Source: VAZQ01 sp963725065
Lineage (GTDB): Bacteria > Pseudomonadota > Alphaproteobacteria > Rhizobiales > Xanthobacteraceae
DNA: 64,000 nt
Direction: 5' to 3'
Assembly: GCA_963725065.1 (NCBI GenBank)
Contig: CAVRXD010000041.1
Coordinates: 42,467 to 106,466, forward strand
The position numbers and the translations under genes are program-made. Shown here piece after piece: positions 9,291 through 18,409 of the stretch (the first letter of the stretch is position 1; the number at the start of each line of letters is the position of its first letter). The notes below the pieces were generated by a model. It was not told where the DNA came from and did not search any database. It was given only the letters and a program-made list of their open reading frames with translations.

Positions 9291-10316
9291 TCATTTCTGC
9301 ACCAGTGCCCAATATTGCAAGACGCCCGCGACGATCGCGACCATGGCGAGCGAAAGCGGCAGGAACACCTTCCAACCGAGCCGCATGAGCTGGTCGTAGC
9401 GGTAGCGCGGAACGATGGCCTTCACCATGGCGAACATGAAGAACATGAACAGGCACTTGAGCGCGAACCAGATCAATCCCGGGACCCAGATGAATGGTGC
9501 GACCGGGAACGGCGGCAGCCAGCCGCCGAGAAACAGGATGGTCGCCATCGCGCACATCGTGAGAATGGCGATGTATTCGCCGAGGAAGAACAGCAGGAAC
9601 GGCGTCGCCGAATATTCCACCGCGTAGCCCGCGACCAGCTCGGATTCGGCCTCCACCAGGTCGAAGGGCGGCCGGTTGGTTTCCGCGAGTGCCGAGATGA
9701 AGAAGATCACGAACATCGGGAACAGCGGCAGCCAATACCAATTCAACATTCCCCAGTTGCCGTCCTGCGCGTCGACGATCGCGGACAGATTGAGCGATCC
9801 CGCACATAGCAGGACGGTGATGATGACGAAGCCGATGGAGACCTCGTAGGAAACCATCTGCGCCGCCGAGCGCAGCGACGAGAGGAAGGGATACTTCGAG
9901 TTTGACGACCACCCCGCCATGATCACGCCGTAGACCATCAGGGAGGAGATCGCGAAAATGTAGAGAACGCCGATATTGAGGTCGGCGATCACCCATTCGG
10001 CGTTCACCGGGATCACTGCCCAGGCGGAGAGCGCGAGTACGGCGGTGACGAGGGGAGCCAGCAGGAATACGCCCTTGTTGGCGCCGGCGGGTATGATCGG
10101 TTCCTTGACGATGAATTTGAGCAGATCGGCGAACGATTGCAGCAGGCCCCAGGGACCGACTACGTTGGGGCCGCGCCTGATCTGCACCGCTGCCCAGATC
10201 TTGCGATCGGCATAAAGCACATAAGCGGTGACGATCAACAGCAGGACAAGCAAGAGCACGCTCTCCGCGACGATGATGAGCAGCGGCCAGATATAGTCCG
10301 TCCACAATTCGGCCAT
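9291..10316 (-). CDS. nuoH: NADH-quinone oxidoreductase subunit H
   Basis: ND1-like subunit forming the quinone chamber at the junction of the two complex I arms. I set the start at ATG 10316 (MAELWTDYIWP), 5 nt after the nuoG stop; an upstream ATG would add 18 non-conserved residues. The 341-residue protein shows IQIRRGPNVVGPWGLLQ-like sequence (here VQIRRGPNVVGPWG), ETNRPPFDLVEAESELVAGY with the conserved acidic loop, and RYRYDQLMRLGWKVFLP near the C-terminus. Confidence 0.97.
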   Translation of the reverse strand: MAELWTDYIWPLLIIVAESVLLLVLLLIVTAYVLYADRKIWAAVQIRRGPNVVGPWGLLQSFADLLKFIVKEPIIPAGANKGVFLLAPLVTAVLALSAWAVIPVNAEWVIADLNIGVLYIFAISSLMVYGVIMAGWSSNSKYPFLSSLRSAAQMVSYEVSIGFVIITVLLCAGSLNLSAIVDAQDGNWGMLNWYWLPLFPMFVIFFISALAETNRPPFDLVEAESELVAGYAVEYSATPFLLFFLGEYIAILTMCAMATILFLGGWLPPFPVAPFIWVPGLIWFALKCLFMFFMFAMVKAIVPRYRYDQLMRLGWKVFLPLSLAMVAIVAGVLQYWALVQK

Positions 10317-10321
10317 CTCGG

Positions 10322-12397
10322 CTACTCCGCCGCGGTGAGGGCGGTGTGGCCCTCGGCGAGCACCGAGCATTCCGCCATGATGACGGACGCCCGCGCGATC
10401 GGATTGGTGAGATAGAAATCGTCGACGGCCGAGCCAAACACCGCCTTGTCCGGGCTGCCGCCGCGCGCCGCGAGCGCAGTGATATCCGCGGCGTCGCCCG
10501 GCGCAATCTGATCGGCGCGCTGCAGATGCGGGTGCGCCTTGAACAGGGTCTGGCGTAGTTGCGCGAGCGAGTCGTACGGCAGTTTTCGCCCCAGCACATC
10601 CGAAAGCGCGCGCAGGATCGCCCAGTCTTCGCGCGCCTCGCCCGGCGGAAACGAGGCACGCCCCGCCATCTGCACGCGTCCTTCCGTGTTGACGTAGATG
10701 CCGGACTTCTCGGGATAGGCCGCGCCCGGAAGGATGACATCGGCGCGGTGCGCGCCCCGATCGCCGTGCGCCCCGACATAAACCACGAAGGCGCCGGGCG
10801 CGATTTCCATCTCATCGGCCCCCAGCAGGAACACCACGTCGAGCGCGCCGGCCGCCGCGATCTCCTGCGCCGTGCGCCCGCCGGTAGCGGGCACGAAGCC
10901 GACGTCGAGCGCACCGACGCGTGACGCCGCCGTGTGCAAGACCGAATAGCCGTTCCAGCCGTCCGTGCCCGCGCCCTGCGCGGCGCGTGCGGCGAGCGAG
11001 GCGACGGCAGCGCCGTCCGGTCGAGCCAGCGCGCCCATGCCGACGATCACCAGCGGATGCTGGGCTTGCTTCAGCACCTTGCCGAACTCGTGCGTCCCGC
11101 TGGCGACATCCGCCAGCGTCTGCGGCCCGGCGCCGAGGTATTCGTAGGGATAGGTGAGATCGGCCCGCTCGCCGATCATGCCGATCGGAATCGCGCCGGC
11201 TCGCCAGCGCTTGCGGATACGCCCATTGAGTACAGCGGCTTCGCGCCGCGGGTTGGATCCGACGATGAGCAATGCGTCGGCCTTCTCGATGCCGGCAATG
11301 GTCGCGTTGAAGAGGTAGCTCGCCCTCCCCCATTTTGGATCGAGCGCCGCGCCATCCTGCCGGCAGTCAATATTGGCGACCCCGAGCCGAGTCATCAGAT
11401 CCTTGAGCGCGAATATCTCCTCGACCGCCGCGAGGTCGCCGACGATGGCGCCGATCCGCCTCGGGTCGGCGCCATCGACCTTTGCGGCGATGGCGTCGAA
11501 TGCATCCCGCCACGAAGCCGGATAGAGCCGCCCGTCCTCGCGAACGTAGGGCTGGTCGAGACGCTGGGCGCGCAGGCCGTCGACGACGTGGCGGGTCTTG
11601 TCGGAAATCCACTCCTCGTTCACGTCGTCGTTCACGCGCGGAAGGATGCGCATGACCTCGCGTCCCCGCGTATCGATGCGAATGGCCGAACCGACGGCGT
11701 CCATGACGTCGATCAACTCGGTCTTGTCCAGTTCCCACGGCCGCGCGGCGAAGGAGTAGGGCTTGGAGGTCAGGGCGCCGACCGGACAAAGATCGACCAC
11801 GTTGCCCTGCAGTTCGGACGTCATCGCCTGCTCGAGGTAGGTCGTGATCTCCGTGTCCTCGCCGCGTCCGATGGCGCCGAGCTCCGGTACGCCGGCGACC
11901 TCGGTCATGAATCGAACGCACCGCGTGCAATGAATGCAGCGATTCATGATGGTCTTGACCAGCAGCCCGACGTACTTGTCCTCGACCGCGCGCTTGTTCT
12001 CCGCGAAGCGGCTGGAGTCCACGCCGTAGGCCATCGCCTGGTCCTGCAGGTCGCATTCCCCGCCCTGGTCGCAGATCGGGCAATCGAGGGGGTGATTGAT
12101 CAGCAGGAACTCCATCACGCCTTCGCGCGCCTTGCGCACCATCGGCGTCTTGGTGTTCACCTCGGGGGGCTCGCCATTGGGACCGGGCCGGCAGTCGCGC
12201 ACCCCCCAGGCGCATGACGCCACGGGCTTGGGCGAGCCCTTGAGCTCGACCAGGCACATGCGGCAATTGCCCGCGATCGAGAGCCGCTCGTGGAAGCAGA
12301 AGCGCGGGATTTCCACCCCCGCGGCCTCACACGCCTGCAGCAGCGTGTAGGCCGGCGGGACGTCGATTTCCTTGCCGTCGACGATAAGCTTGGTCAT
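10322..12397 (-). CDS. nuoG: NADH-quinone oxidoreductase subunit G
   Basis: Largest peripheral-arm subunit, 691 residues. Order of domains: N-terminal 2Fe-2S ferredoxin fold (N1b; CRMCLVEL), the His/Cys-ligated N5 region around HPLDCPICDQGGECDLQDQ, the N4 cluster CIHCTRCVRF with the later NVVDLCPVGALTSKPY, then a degenerate molybdopterin-oxidoreductase-like domain. The start at 12397 (MTKLIVDGKEIDV) has GAGG upstream; the frame extends 6 codons further but those residues are not conserved. The additional N7 cluster of enterobacterial NuoG is not apparent, as usual for this lineage. Confidence 0.97.
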   Translation of the reverse strand: MTKLIVDGKEIDVPPAYTLLQACEAAGVEIPRFCFHERLSIAGNCRMCLVELKGSPKPVASCAWGVRDCRPGPNGEPPEVNTKTPMVRKAREGVMEFLLINHPLDCPICDQGGECDLQDQAMAYGVDSSRFAENKRAVEDKYVGLLVKTIMNRCIHCTRCVRFMTEVAGVPELGAIGRGEDTEITTYLEQAMTSELQGNVVDLCPVGALTSKPYSFAARPWELDKTELIDVMDAVGSAIRIDTRGREVMRILPRVNDDVNEEWISDKTRHVVDGLRAQRLDQPYVREDGRLYPASWRDAFDAIAAKVDGADPRRIGAIVGDLAAVEEIFALKDLMTRLGVANIDCRQDGAALDPKWGRASYLFNATIAGIEKADALLIVGSNPRREAAVLNGRIRKRWRAGAIPIGMIGERADLTYPYEYLGAGPQTLADVASGTHEFGKVLKQAQHPLVIVGMGALARPDGAAVASLAARAAQGAGTDGWNGYSVLHTAASRVGALDVGFVPATGGRTAQEIAAAGALDVVFLLGADEMEIAPGAFVVYVGAHGDRGAHRADVILPGAAYPEKSGIYVNTEGRVQMAGRASFPPGEAREDWAILRALSDVLGRKLPYDSLAQLRQTLFKAHPHLQRADQIAPGDAADITALAARGGSPDKAVFGSAVDDFYLTNPIARASVIMAECSVLAEGHTALTAAE

Positions 12398-12404
12398 CGC
12401 TGCC

Positions 12405-12794
12405 TCATAATCCAAGCCACGGCTTCACGGAGACGTAGAGGAACGCCACGGCAACTCCTGCACCTGCAATAAGAAGGCGCAGCCGATGAGGGTTATTGCG
12501 ATCAAGGCAAACGAGCGCGAACAATGCCGCTCCAATTCCGGCAATGACTACCGCGGCAAGCCGACCAGCTGGATTTGGAAAGGGCAACAGGATTGCCAGC
12601 GCGGGGGCAAAATAAGCGCAAAGGATCAGAACGTTGAGCCACCATTTCTTCCCACGAGTGGAAGCCTCGTTTGATTCCACCGACGGGACAAGAATGCGAT
12701 CACTGCTCGTAACACCCAACGAGCCAAGATCGAGATCCGTAGAATGGGCCCCGGAGGATCCGCGATGACCCGGGTGTTCTGTTGCCATGAACAT
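12405..12794 (-). CDS. Unrecognised membrane protein between nuoF and nuoG
   Basis: 129 residues from ATG 12794 (or 12788). The N-terminal third is polar and Ser/Gly-rich, then two or three hydrophobic helices follow at about residues 51-70, 77-95 and 105-122, ending SVKPWLGL. The start lies 3 nt after the nuoF stop, with GGAG 6 nt upstream inside the end of nuoF, and the stop lies 7 nt before the nuoG start. That tight fit argues for a translated gene. The DNA is clearly less GC-rich than the flanking nuo genes, suggesting later acquisition. I know no family for it; a role in complex I is possible but unsupported by sequence. Confidence 0.68.
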   Translation of the reverse strand: MFMATEHPGHRGSSGAHSTDLDLGSLGVTSSDRILVPSVESNEASTRGKKWWLNVLILCAYFAPALAILLPFPNPAGRLAAVVIAGIGAALFALVCLDRNNPHRLRLLIAGAGVAVAFLYVSVKPWLGL

Positions 12795-12797
12795 CCC

Positions 12798-14099
12798 CTA
12801 CTCCGCCGCAATCCGCACCGGATCCGGGTGCGGGTTCGCCGCATATTCGTCGATACGCCGCTCGATCTCGGGCCGGAAGTGGCGCAGGAGGCCTTGCACC
12901 GGCCAGGCGGCGCCGTCGCCGAAGGCGCAGATGGTGTGGCCTTCGATCTGCGTGGTGACTTCCATCAGCATGTCGATTTCGCGCTTGTGCGCGCGGCCTT
13001 CCGCCATGCGGGTGAGCACCCGCCACATCCAGCCCATGCCTTCCCGGCAGGGCGTGCACTGGCCGCAGCTTTCGTGCTTGTAGAAATACGAGATGCGGGC
13101 CATCGCACGGACGATGTCGGTCGACCTGTCCATGACGATCACTGCCGCGGTGCCGAGCGCGGATTTGTGCTCCCGGCAGCCGTCGAAATCCATGAGCAGG
13201 TGATCGCATTCATTGGCCGGGATGAGCGGCATCGAGGAGCCGCCGGGAATGACGGCGAGCAGGTTGTCCCAGCCGCCGAGAACGCCGCCGGCATGGGTGT
13301 CGACCAGTTCGCGCAACGGGATCCCCATTGCTTCCTCGACGGTGCAAGGCTTCTGCACGTGGCCGGAGATGCAGAACAGCTTGGTGCCGGTATTGTTGGG
13401 CCGTCCGATGCCGGCGAACCAGGCCGCGCCGCGCCGCAGGATGTCCGGCACGACCGCGATCGACTCGACGTTGTTGACCGTGCTCGGGCAGCCGTAGAGG
13501 CCGACATTGGCCGGGAACGGCGGCTTCAGACGCGGCTGGCCCTTCTTGCCTTCGAGGCTTTCGAGCAGCGCGGTCTCCTCGCCGCAGATATAGGCGCCGG
13601 CGCCGTGATGGACCACGAGGTCGAACGGAAAACCGTGAACGTTGTCCTTGCCGATGAGACGAGCCTCATAGGCCTGGTCCACCGCCGCCTGCAGACGTTC
13701 GCGTTCACGGATGAACTCGCCGCGGATATAGATGTAGCAGTGGTTCGCATTCATTGAGAACGCGGCGATCAAGCAGCCCTCGATCAGGAGATGCGGGTCG
13801 TGCCGCATGATCTCGCGATCCTTGCAGGTGCCGGGTTCGGACTCGTCGGCGTTGACCACGAGATAATGCGGCCGGCCGTCCGACTGCTTGGGCATGAACG
13901 ACCATTTGAGCCCGGTCGGGAAGCCGGCGCCGCCGCGGCCGCGCAGCCCCGAGGCCTTCACCTCGTTGATGATCCAGTCGCGGCCCTTCTCCAGCATTGC
14001 CTTGGTGCCGTCCCAGGCGCCCCGCGCGCGCGCGCCTTCAAGGCCCCAGTCGTGGAGACCATAGAGATTGGTGAAAATGCGGTCCTTGTCCTGGAGCAT
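12798..14099 (-). CDS. nuoF: NADH-quinone oxidoreductase subunit F
   Basis: NADH- and FMN-binding subunit with cluster N3, 433 residues. Glycine-rich nucleotide motif GRGGAGFPTGLKW, FMN region NADESEPGTCKDREI, GAGAYICGEETALLESLEG, and C-terminal cluster ligands CGQCTPCREG plus a later Cys in TICAFGDG. The start at 14099 (MLQDKDRIFTNLYG) overlaps the nuoE stop by 1 nt (TGATG), indicating coupled translation. The open frame continues upstream through nuoE, but that extension is out-of-frame shadow. Confidence 0.97.
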   Translation of the reverse strand: MLQDKDRIFTNLYGLHDWGLEGARARGAWDGTKAMLEKGRDWIINEVKASGLRGRGGAGFPTGLKWSFMPKQSDGRPHYLVVNADESEPGTCKDREIMRHDPHLLIEGCLIAAFSMNANHCYIYIRGEFIRERERLQAAVDQAYEARLIGKDNVHGFPFDLVVHHGAGAYICGEETALLESLEGKKGQPRLKPPFPANVGLYGCPSTVNNVESIAVVPDILRRGAAWFAGIGRPNNTGTKLFCISGHVQKPCTVEEAMGIPLRELVDTHAGGVLGGWDNLLAVIPGGSSMPLIPANECDHLLMDFDGCREHKSALGTAAVIVMDRSTDIVRAMARISYFYKHESCGQCTPCREGMGWMWRVLTRMAEGRAHKREIDMLMEVTTQIEGHTICAFGDGAAWPVQGLLRHFRPEIERRIDEYAANPHPDPVRIAAE

Positions 14100-14848
14100 C
14101 ACGACTTTCCGCTTGCGGATGAATCGGCGGCCGGAGGCTTCGGCACCGGCGCTTCGCGCAGGTTCGCGGCCGCCCCCGGCGTCTTGGCGTCGGCGTCGAG
14201 CAGCGCCGGTTGCAGCCCCTGCCCCGGCCTGCGGCGCGCATAGAGATTGGGATCGGTGAGCGTGGTCGGACCGCCCAGAGGCGCGGAGAGCTGACGATCG
14301 ACCTGCGGACCGGGCTTGACCGGTTTGCCATCCGCGAGGTCGGCGAGCAGCGTGGTGAAGCTCTTGGGGGTCAGATCCTCGTAGTAGTCGAAATTGATCT
14401 GCGCGACCGGCGCGTTCACGCAGGCGCCGAGACACTCGACCTCGACCCACGACAGCTTGCCGTCCGCGGTGACGTGAAACTGCTCGCCGATCTTATCGTG
14501 GCAGAGCTTGATCAGCTTGTCGGCGCCGCGCAGCACGCAGGGCGTGGTGCCGCAGAGCTGGACATGGAATTGTCCGACCGGCTCCAGATTGAACATGGTG
14601 TAGAAGGTCGCGACCTCGAGCGCGCGGATCTTCGGCATGCCGAGAAGGGCCGCGACGTGCTCGATCGCCTTCTGCGGCAGCCAGCCGCCGGCCTGCTCCT
14701 GCGCGCGCCACAGGATCGGAATGATCGCCGACGCCTGCCGGCCTTCCGGATACCTGGCGATCTGGCCCTTGGCCCAATCGAGGTTCTCGGCCGTGAAGGC
14801 GAAGCTCTTGGGCTGCAGCGCGGGCTCGGCGAGGCGACGTACGGCCAT
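14099..14848 (-). CDS. nuoE: NADH-quinone oxidoreductase subunit E
   Basis: Thioredoxin-fold 2Fe-2S subunit (cluster N1a) of the NADH module. Ligands are seen in CGTTPC and ECLGACVNAP. At 249 residues it is longer than the roughly 165 of E. coli because of a Pro/Ala-rich C-terminal tail from about residue 170, a feature I know from alphaproteobacterial NuoE. The start lies 3 nt after the stop of a small upstream gene, and its end overlaps the nuoF start. Confidence 0.96.
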   Translation of the reverse strand: MAVRRLAEPALQPKSFAFTAENLDWAKGQIARYPEGRQASAIIPILWRAQEQAGGWLPQKAIEHVAALLGMPKIRALEVATFYTMFNLEPVGQFHVQLCGTTPCVLRGADKLIKLCHDKIGEQFHVTADGKLSWVEVECLGACVNAPVAQINFDYYEDLTPKSFTTLLADLADGKPVKPGPQVDRQLSAPLGGPTTLTDPNLYARRRPGQGLQPALLDADAKTPGAAANLREAPVPKPPAADSSASGKS

Positions 14849-14851
14849 AAC

Positions 14852-15139
14852 TTAATCGCTCCTCCGCTCATCAGGAGTCGCGACATGGCACGACCAGTTT
14901 ACGTTCCGGGCCCCAGGCTTGCCCCGGGTACGATCGATCGCCGGTGTATTGTCACAGGTACAGCTCCCGTCCGTCAGAACGAAAAACTCCACTTTGCCGA
15001 CGTCACCGCTCGCGATCTCCTGGAAGCGATCTGGCAGCCGTTGAAGTGCGGCGTATCGATCGCAAGATTGCTCGGCAGCGCCGGCCGCGGTGGCGATTGC
15101 GGCCGCAGCCGCGGTACCGGACATACCGAGCAATCTCAC
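14852..15139 (-). CDS. Small Ala-rich/Cys-containing protein between nuoD and nuoE
   Basis: 95 residues from a GTG at 15139 whose bases overlap the nuoD stop as GTGA; the stop is 3 nt before nuoE. An alternative ATG is at 15124. Both junctions are what one expects for a translationally coupled operon gene. The N-terminus is a hydrophobic, Ala-rich stretch of about 22 residues (signal peptide or single membrane anchor), followed by a polar domain with four cysteines, in EQSCDRYAAL, DGSCTCDNT and NWSCHVA. I do not recognise the family. Location suggests a complex I-associated factor, perhaps redox or metal related given the cysteines; this is inference. Confidence 0.66.
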   Translation of the reverse strand: MRLLGMSGTAAAAAIATAAGAAEQSCDRYAALQRLPDRFQEIASGDVGKVEFFVLTDGSCTCDNTPAIDRTRGKPGARNVNWSCHVATPDERRSD

Positions 15140-16326
15140 CGATCCACCTCCCCGAACACGATGTCGAGCGAGCCGAGGATCGCCGACACGTCGGCGAGCA
15201 TGTATCCCTTGCAGAGAAAATCCATCGCCTGGAGATGCGCGAAACCCGGCGCCCGGATATGGCACTTGTAGGGTTTGTTGGTGCCGTCGGCGACCAGATA
15301 GACGCCGAACTCGCCCTTGGGCGCCTCGACCGCGGCATAGACCTCGCCGGCGGGAACGTGGAATCCTTCGGTATAGAGCTTGAAATGATGGATGAGCGCT
15401 TCCATGGAGCGCTTCATCTCGGCGCGCTTGGGAGGGACGATCTTGTGGTCGTCGACGGTCACCGGTCCCCGTCCTTCTTCCGAGCGCAGCTTCTCCAGAC
15501 ACTGCTTCATGATGACGATGGACTGGCGCATCTCCTCCATGCGGATGCAGTAGCGATCGTAGTTGTCGCCGTTCTTGCCGATCGGAATGTCGAAATCGAG
15601 CTCGGCGTAACACTCGTAGGGCTGCGCCTTGCGCAGATCCCACGCGGCACCCGATCCGCGCACCATGACGCCGGAAAAACCCCAGGCCCATGCGTCGGCG
15701 AGCGTGACCACGCCGATGTCGACGTTGCGCTGCTTGAAGATACGATTGCCGGTCAGCAAGTCTTCGAGGTCATCGCAGACCTTAAGGAACGGATCGCAGA
15801 ACGCCCAGATGTCGTCGACGAGCCTTGGCGGCAGGTCCTGGTGCACGCCCCCGACGCGGAAATACGCGGCATGCATGCGGCTGCCGGACGCCCGCTCATA
15901 GAACGTCATGAGCTTTTCGCGTTCCTCGAACCCCCAGAGCGGGGGCGTCAGGGCGCCGACGTCCATGGCCTGCGTGGTCACGTTGAGAAGATGCGACAAC
16001 AGCCGCCCGATCTCGCAGTAAAGCACGCGGATCAGTTGCGCGCGCTTGGGCACCTCGAGCCGCAGCAGTTTTTCGGCCGCGAGACAGAAGGCATGCTCCT
16101 GGTTCATCGGCGCGACATAGTCGAGCCGGTCGAAATAGGGAATTGCCTGCAGATAGGTCTTGGCTTCGATCAGCTTCTCGGTGCCGCGATGCAACAGTCC
16201 GATGTGCGGATCGACGCGCTCGACCACCTCGCCGTCGAGTTCCAGCACCAGGCGCAGAACGCCGTGCGCGGCCGGGTGCTGCGGTCCGAAATTGATGGTG
16301 AAATTACGCAGCTCCGTTTCGGCCAT
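15136..16326 (-). CDS. nuoD: NADH-quinone oxidoreductase subunit D
   Basis: 49-kDa-type subunit (396 residues), related to the large subunit of NiFe hydrogenases and forming the quinone site with NuoB. N-terminal NFGPQHPAAHGVLRLVLELDGE contains the conserved HGVLR quinone-site loop, here seen as PAAHGVLRLVLEL. GLLHRGTEKLIE and the C-terminal segment around DIVFGEVDR are family-typical. NuoC and NuoD are separate genes here, unlike the fusion in E. coli. 130 nt of non-coding, repeat-like DNA separate it from nuoC. Confidence 0.97.
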   Translation of the reverse strand: MAETELRNFTINFGPQHPAAHGVLRLVLELDGEVVERVDPHIGLLHRGTEKLIEAKTYLQAIPYFDRLDYVAPMNQEHAFCLAAEKLLRLEVPKRAQLIRVLYCEIGRLLSHLLNVTTQAMDVGALTPPLWGFEEREKLMTFYERASGSRMHAAYFRVGGVHQDLPPRLVDDIWAFCDPFLKVCDDLEDLLTGNRIFKQRNVDIGVVTLADAWAWGFSGVMVRGSGAAWDLRKAQPYECYAELDFDIPIGKNGDNYDRYCIRMEEMRQSIVIMKQCLEKLRSEEGRGPVTVDDHKIVPPKRAEMKRSMEALIHHFKLYTEGFHVPAGEVYAAVEAPKGEFGVYLVADGTNKPYKCHIRAPGFAHLQAMDFLCKGYMLADVSAILGSLDIVFGEVDR

Positions 16327-16456
16327 GACTCAACTCGCTCCAGCTGCGAGCGGCGCGCAGCGAACCGTCGCGAACGGCGAGCGGCGAACCGCAAGCAGAC
16401 GGCTACTCGCTGTTCGAGATTTCCGGTACCCCCGCTCCGCGAGCGTCGGCCTCATC
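16327..16456. repeat. Degenerate short repeats between nuoC and nuoD
   Basis: 130 nt without a gene, rich in near-copies of GCGAGCGGCG and GCGAACCGTC-like words (for example GAACGGCGAGCGGCGAACCG) followed by GGCTACTCGCTGTTCG. It looks like a decayed tandem array of a short GC-rich unit. Such arrays between genes are common in Bradyrhizobium-type genomes as far as I recall. No promoter or terminator is evident. Confidence 0.4.
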
Positions 16457-17071
16457 TCAAGACCCCTTCCCGCTCGTGGCCTTCTCGTCCCCCGGCAGGC
16501 TGTAGCCCGGACCTTCCCACGGCGAGAGGAAATCGAAATTGCGGAATTCCTGGCTGAGGCTCACCTTCTCGTACACGACGCGCTTCTGCTCGTCGTCATA
16601 GCGGACCTCGACGAACCCGGTGAGCGGAAAATCCTTGCGCAGGGGATGGCCCTCGAAGCCGTAGTCAGTGAGCAGCCGGCGCATGTCCGGATGGCCGGTG
16701 AAGACGACACCGTAGAGATCGTAGGTCTCGCGCTCGAACCAGTTGGCGCCGGGAAAGACGTCGATGATGGAAGCGACAGGCGTCTTCTCGTCGACCTCGA
16801 GCTTCACCCGGATGCGCAGGTTCAGCTTGGGCGAGAGCAGATGGTAGACGATGTCGAAGCGCCGCTCGCGCCCGGGCCAGTCGATCGCCGTGACGTCGAG
16901 CAAGCTCAGGAATTGGCAGCGCTCGTCGTCGCGCAGGAAGGTTGCGAGCTTCACGATGTCGCGCGCGACCGCATGAATCGTCAATTCGCCGTTCGCCACC
17001 GAGTGGCTCGTGATCGAGCCCGGCAGCGCGCCGGCGATGGTCTCGCCGAGTTTGTCGAGCGTTTCATCCAT
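16457..17071 (-). CDS. nuoC: NADH-quinone oxidoreductase subunit C
   Basis: 30-kDa-type subunit of the peripheral arm, 204 residues. The conserved block with NWFERETYDLYGVVFTGHPD and RRLLTDYGFEGHPLRKDFP is intact. The start at 17071 lies 12 nt after the nuoB stop. Normal length for alphaproteobacteria. Confidence 0.97.
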   Translation of the reverse strand: MDETLDKLGETIAGALPGSITSHSVANGELTIHAVARDIVKLATFLRDDERCQFLSLLDVTAIDWPGRERRFDIVYHLLSPKLNLRIRVKLEVDEKTPVASIIDVFPGANWFERETYDLYGVVFTGHPDMRRLLTDYGFEGHPLRKDFPLTGFVEVRYDDEQKRVVYEKVSLSQEFRNFDFLSPWEGPGYSLPGDEKATSGKGS

Positions 17072-17083
17072 GGCGTGAAACCA

Positions 17084-17659
17084 TCAGCGCTCGATCGTGC
17101 CGGTGCGGCGGATCTTTTTCTGCAGCAACATGACGCCGTAGAGCAGCGCCTCGGCGGTCGGTGGGCAGCCGGGCACGTAGATGTCGACCGGAACGATACG
17201 GTCGCAGCCGCGCACGACCGAGTAGGAATAGTGGTAGTAGCCGCCGCCGTTGGCGCACGAGCCCATGGAGATGACGTAACGCGGCTCCGGCATCTGGTCG
17301 TAGACCTTGCGCAAGGCCGGCGCCATCTTGTTGGTGAGCGTGCCGGCGACGATCATCACATCGGACTGCCGGGGCGAGCCTCGCGGCGCGAAGCCGAAGC
17401 GCTCCGCGTCGTAGCGCGGCATCGACATCTGCATCATCTCGACCGCACAGCAGGCCAGCCCGAAGGTCATCCACATCAGCGAGCCCGTGCGCGCCCAGGT
17501 GATGAGGTCGTCGCTCACGGCAACGAGAAAGCCCTTGTCCGAGAGCTGGTCGTTCAGGCCGGTAAAAAATCTGTCATCGGCGCCGACGGGCTTGCCCGTG
17601 CGCGGGTCGAGAATGCCCCTGGCGGGCGGTGCGACGACGGTCGTGCGCTCTAATCCCAT
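17084..17659 (-). CDS. nuoB: NADH-quinone oxidoreductase subunit B
   Basis: PSST-type subunit carrying the terminal 4Fe-4S cluster N2. Ligands: adjacent cysteines in FGLACCAVEMM, one in SMGSCANGGGYY, and one in VPGCPPTAEAL. The start at 17659 (MGLERTTVV) overlaps the nuoA coding end by 10 nt; a further in-frame ATG at 17680 lies deeper inside nuoA and is less likely. 191 residues, normal. Confidence 0.97.
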   Translation of the reverse strand: MGLERTTVVAPPARGILDPRTGKPVGADDRFFTGLNDQLSDKGFLVAVSDDLITWARTGSLMWMTFGLACCAVEMMQMSMPRYDAERFGFAPRGSPRQSDVMIVAGTLTNKMAPALRKVYDQMPEPRYVISMGSCANGGGYYHYSYSVVRGCDRIVPVDIYVPGCPPTAEALLYGVMLLQKKIRRTGTIER

Positions 17660-18015
17660 TCGAGCGCTCCTTTCCGCCACTCATATATGAAGCCGATGGT
17701 CAGAACGCCAAGGAACACCATCATCGACCAATAGCCGAAGAGCCCGAGATCGCTTGACGCGATGGCCCAGGGAAACAGGAAGGTCATCTCCAGATCGAAG
17801 ATGATGAACAGGATGGCGACGAGATAGAAGCGCACGTCGAATTTCATGCGCGCATCGTCGAAGGCGTTGAACCCGCATTCGTAGGCCGAGAGCTTTTCTG
17901 GATCGGGCGCCTGGTAGGCGACCACGAACGGCACCAGCAGGAGCACCAGGCTGATGACAAGCGCCACTCCAATGAAGATCACGAGCGGGAGGTAATCCAG
18001 CAATAGCTCGTTCAT
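17650..18015 (-). CDS. nuoA: NADH-quinone oxidoreductase subunit A
   Basis: ND3-like three-helix membrane subunit, first gene of the operon. The start at 18015 (MNELLLDYLP) gives 121 residues. The loop between helices 1 and 2 contains YECGFNAFDDARMKFDVRFY, the conserved Cys loop at the quinone cavity. GGAGGTGAGG-like sequence precedes the start. The C-terminus overlaps nuoB. Confidence 0.97.
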   Translation of the reverse strand: MNELLLDYLPLVIFIGVALVISLVLLLVPFVVAYQAPDPEKLSAYECGFNAFDDARMKFDVRFYLVAILFIIFDLEMTFLFPWAIASSDLGLFGYWSMMVFLGVLTIGFIYEWRKGALEWD

Positions 18016-18409
18016 CGGCGACCTCACCTCCGACGTCGCGGCCCCGCACGGAAAGCCCGCCCCGGCCCCATGCGGCCAAGGTGCCGCAGGCGCTTACGAA
18101 ATCGCCCTTGTCACAGATCGGATTCGTTCCAAGGACGGGCGCTGAGAGGGCTTAGCGCAGTGCACAATGAGAGGCAAGCCGGAGCGCTTCAAAAGCTGGT
18201 TTGCACGCCGGACGCAGCTCTTATGTAGATATTGTCGTCACCTGAGCCGTCGTGGCGCCCGGCGAGACAGCACTCCGCGGCCTTGTAGCCATGCCTGCGG
18301 TCGCCGCCAATGTCGCCGCCTGCATCCCCACGTTGCGGGCGGAACCTCTGGGCTTCCGCCCGGTCCTCGCTGTAGGCTTTCGCGAAACAATGTTGGGCAG
18401 GGAGGCGGC
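18016..18409. other. Intergenic region upstream of nuoA and the BKACE gene
   Basis: About 390 nt between two divergent genes. It must hold the nuo operon promoter on the minus strand and a promoter for the plus-strand BKACE gene, but I see no convincing -35/-10 pair for either. The reading frames through it have no recognisable protein content. Only the ribosome binding sites at both ends (GGAGG at 18401-18405 for BKACE) are clear. Confidence 0.4.

Noticed and set aside
18167..18409. N-terminal extension of the BKACE gene
   Set aside because: Upstream codons are Cys/Arg-rich without family similarity; GGAGG directly before ATG 18410 fixes the start.
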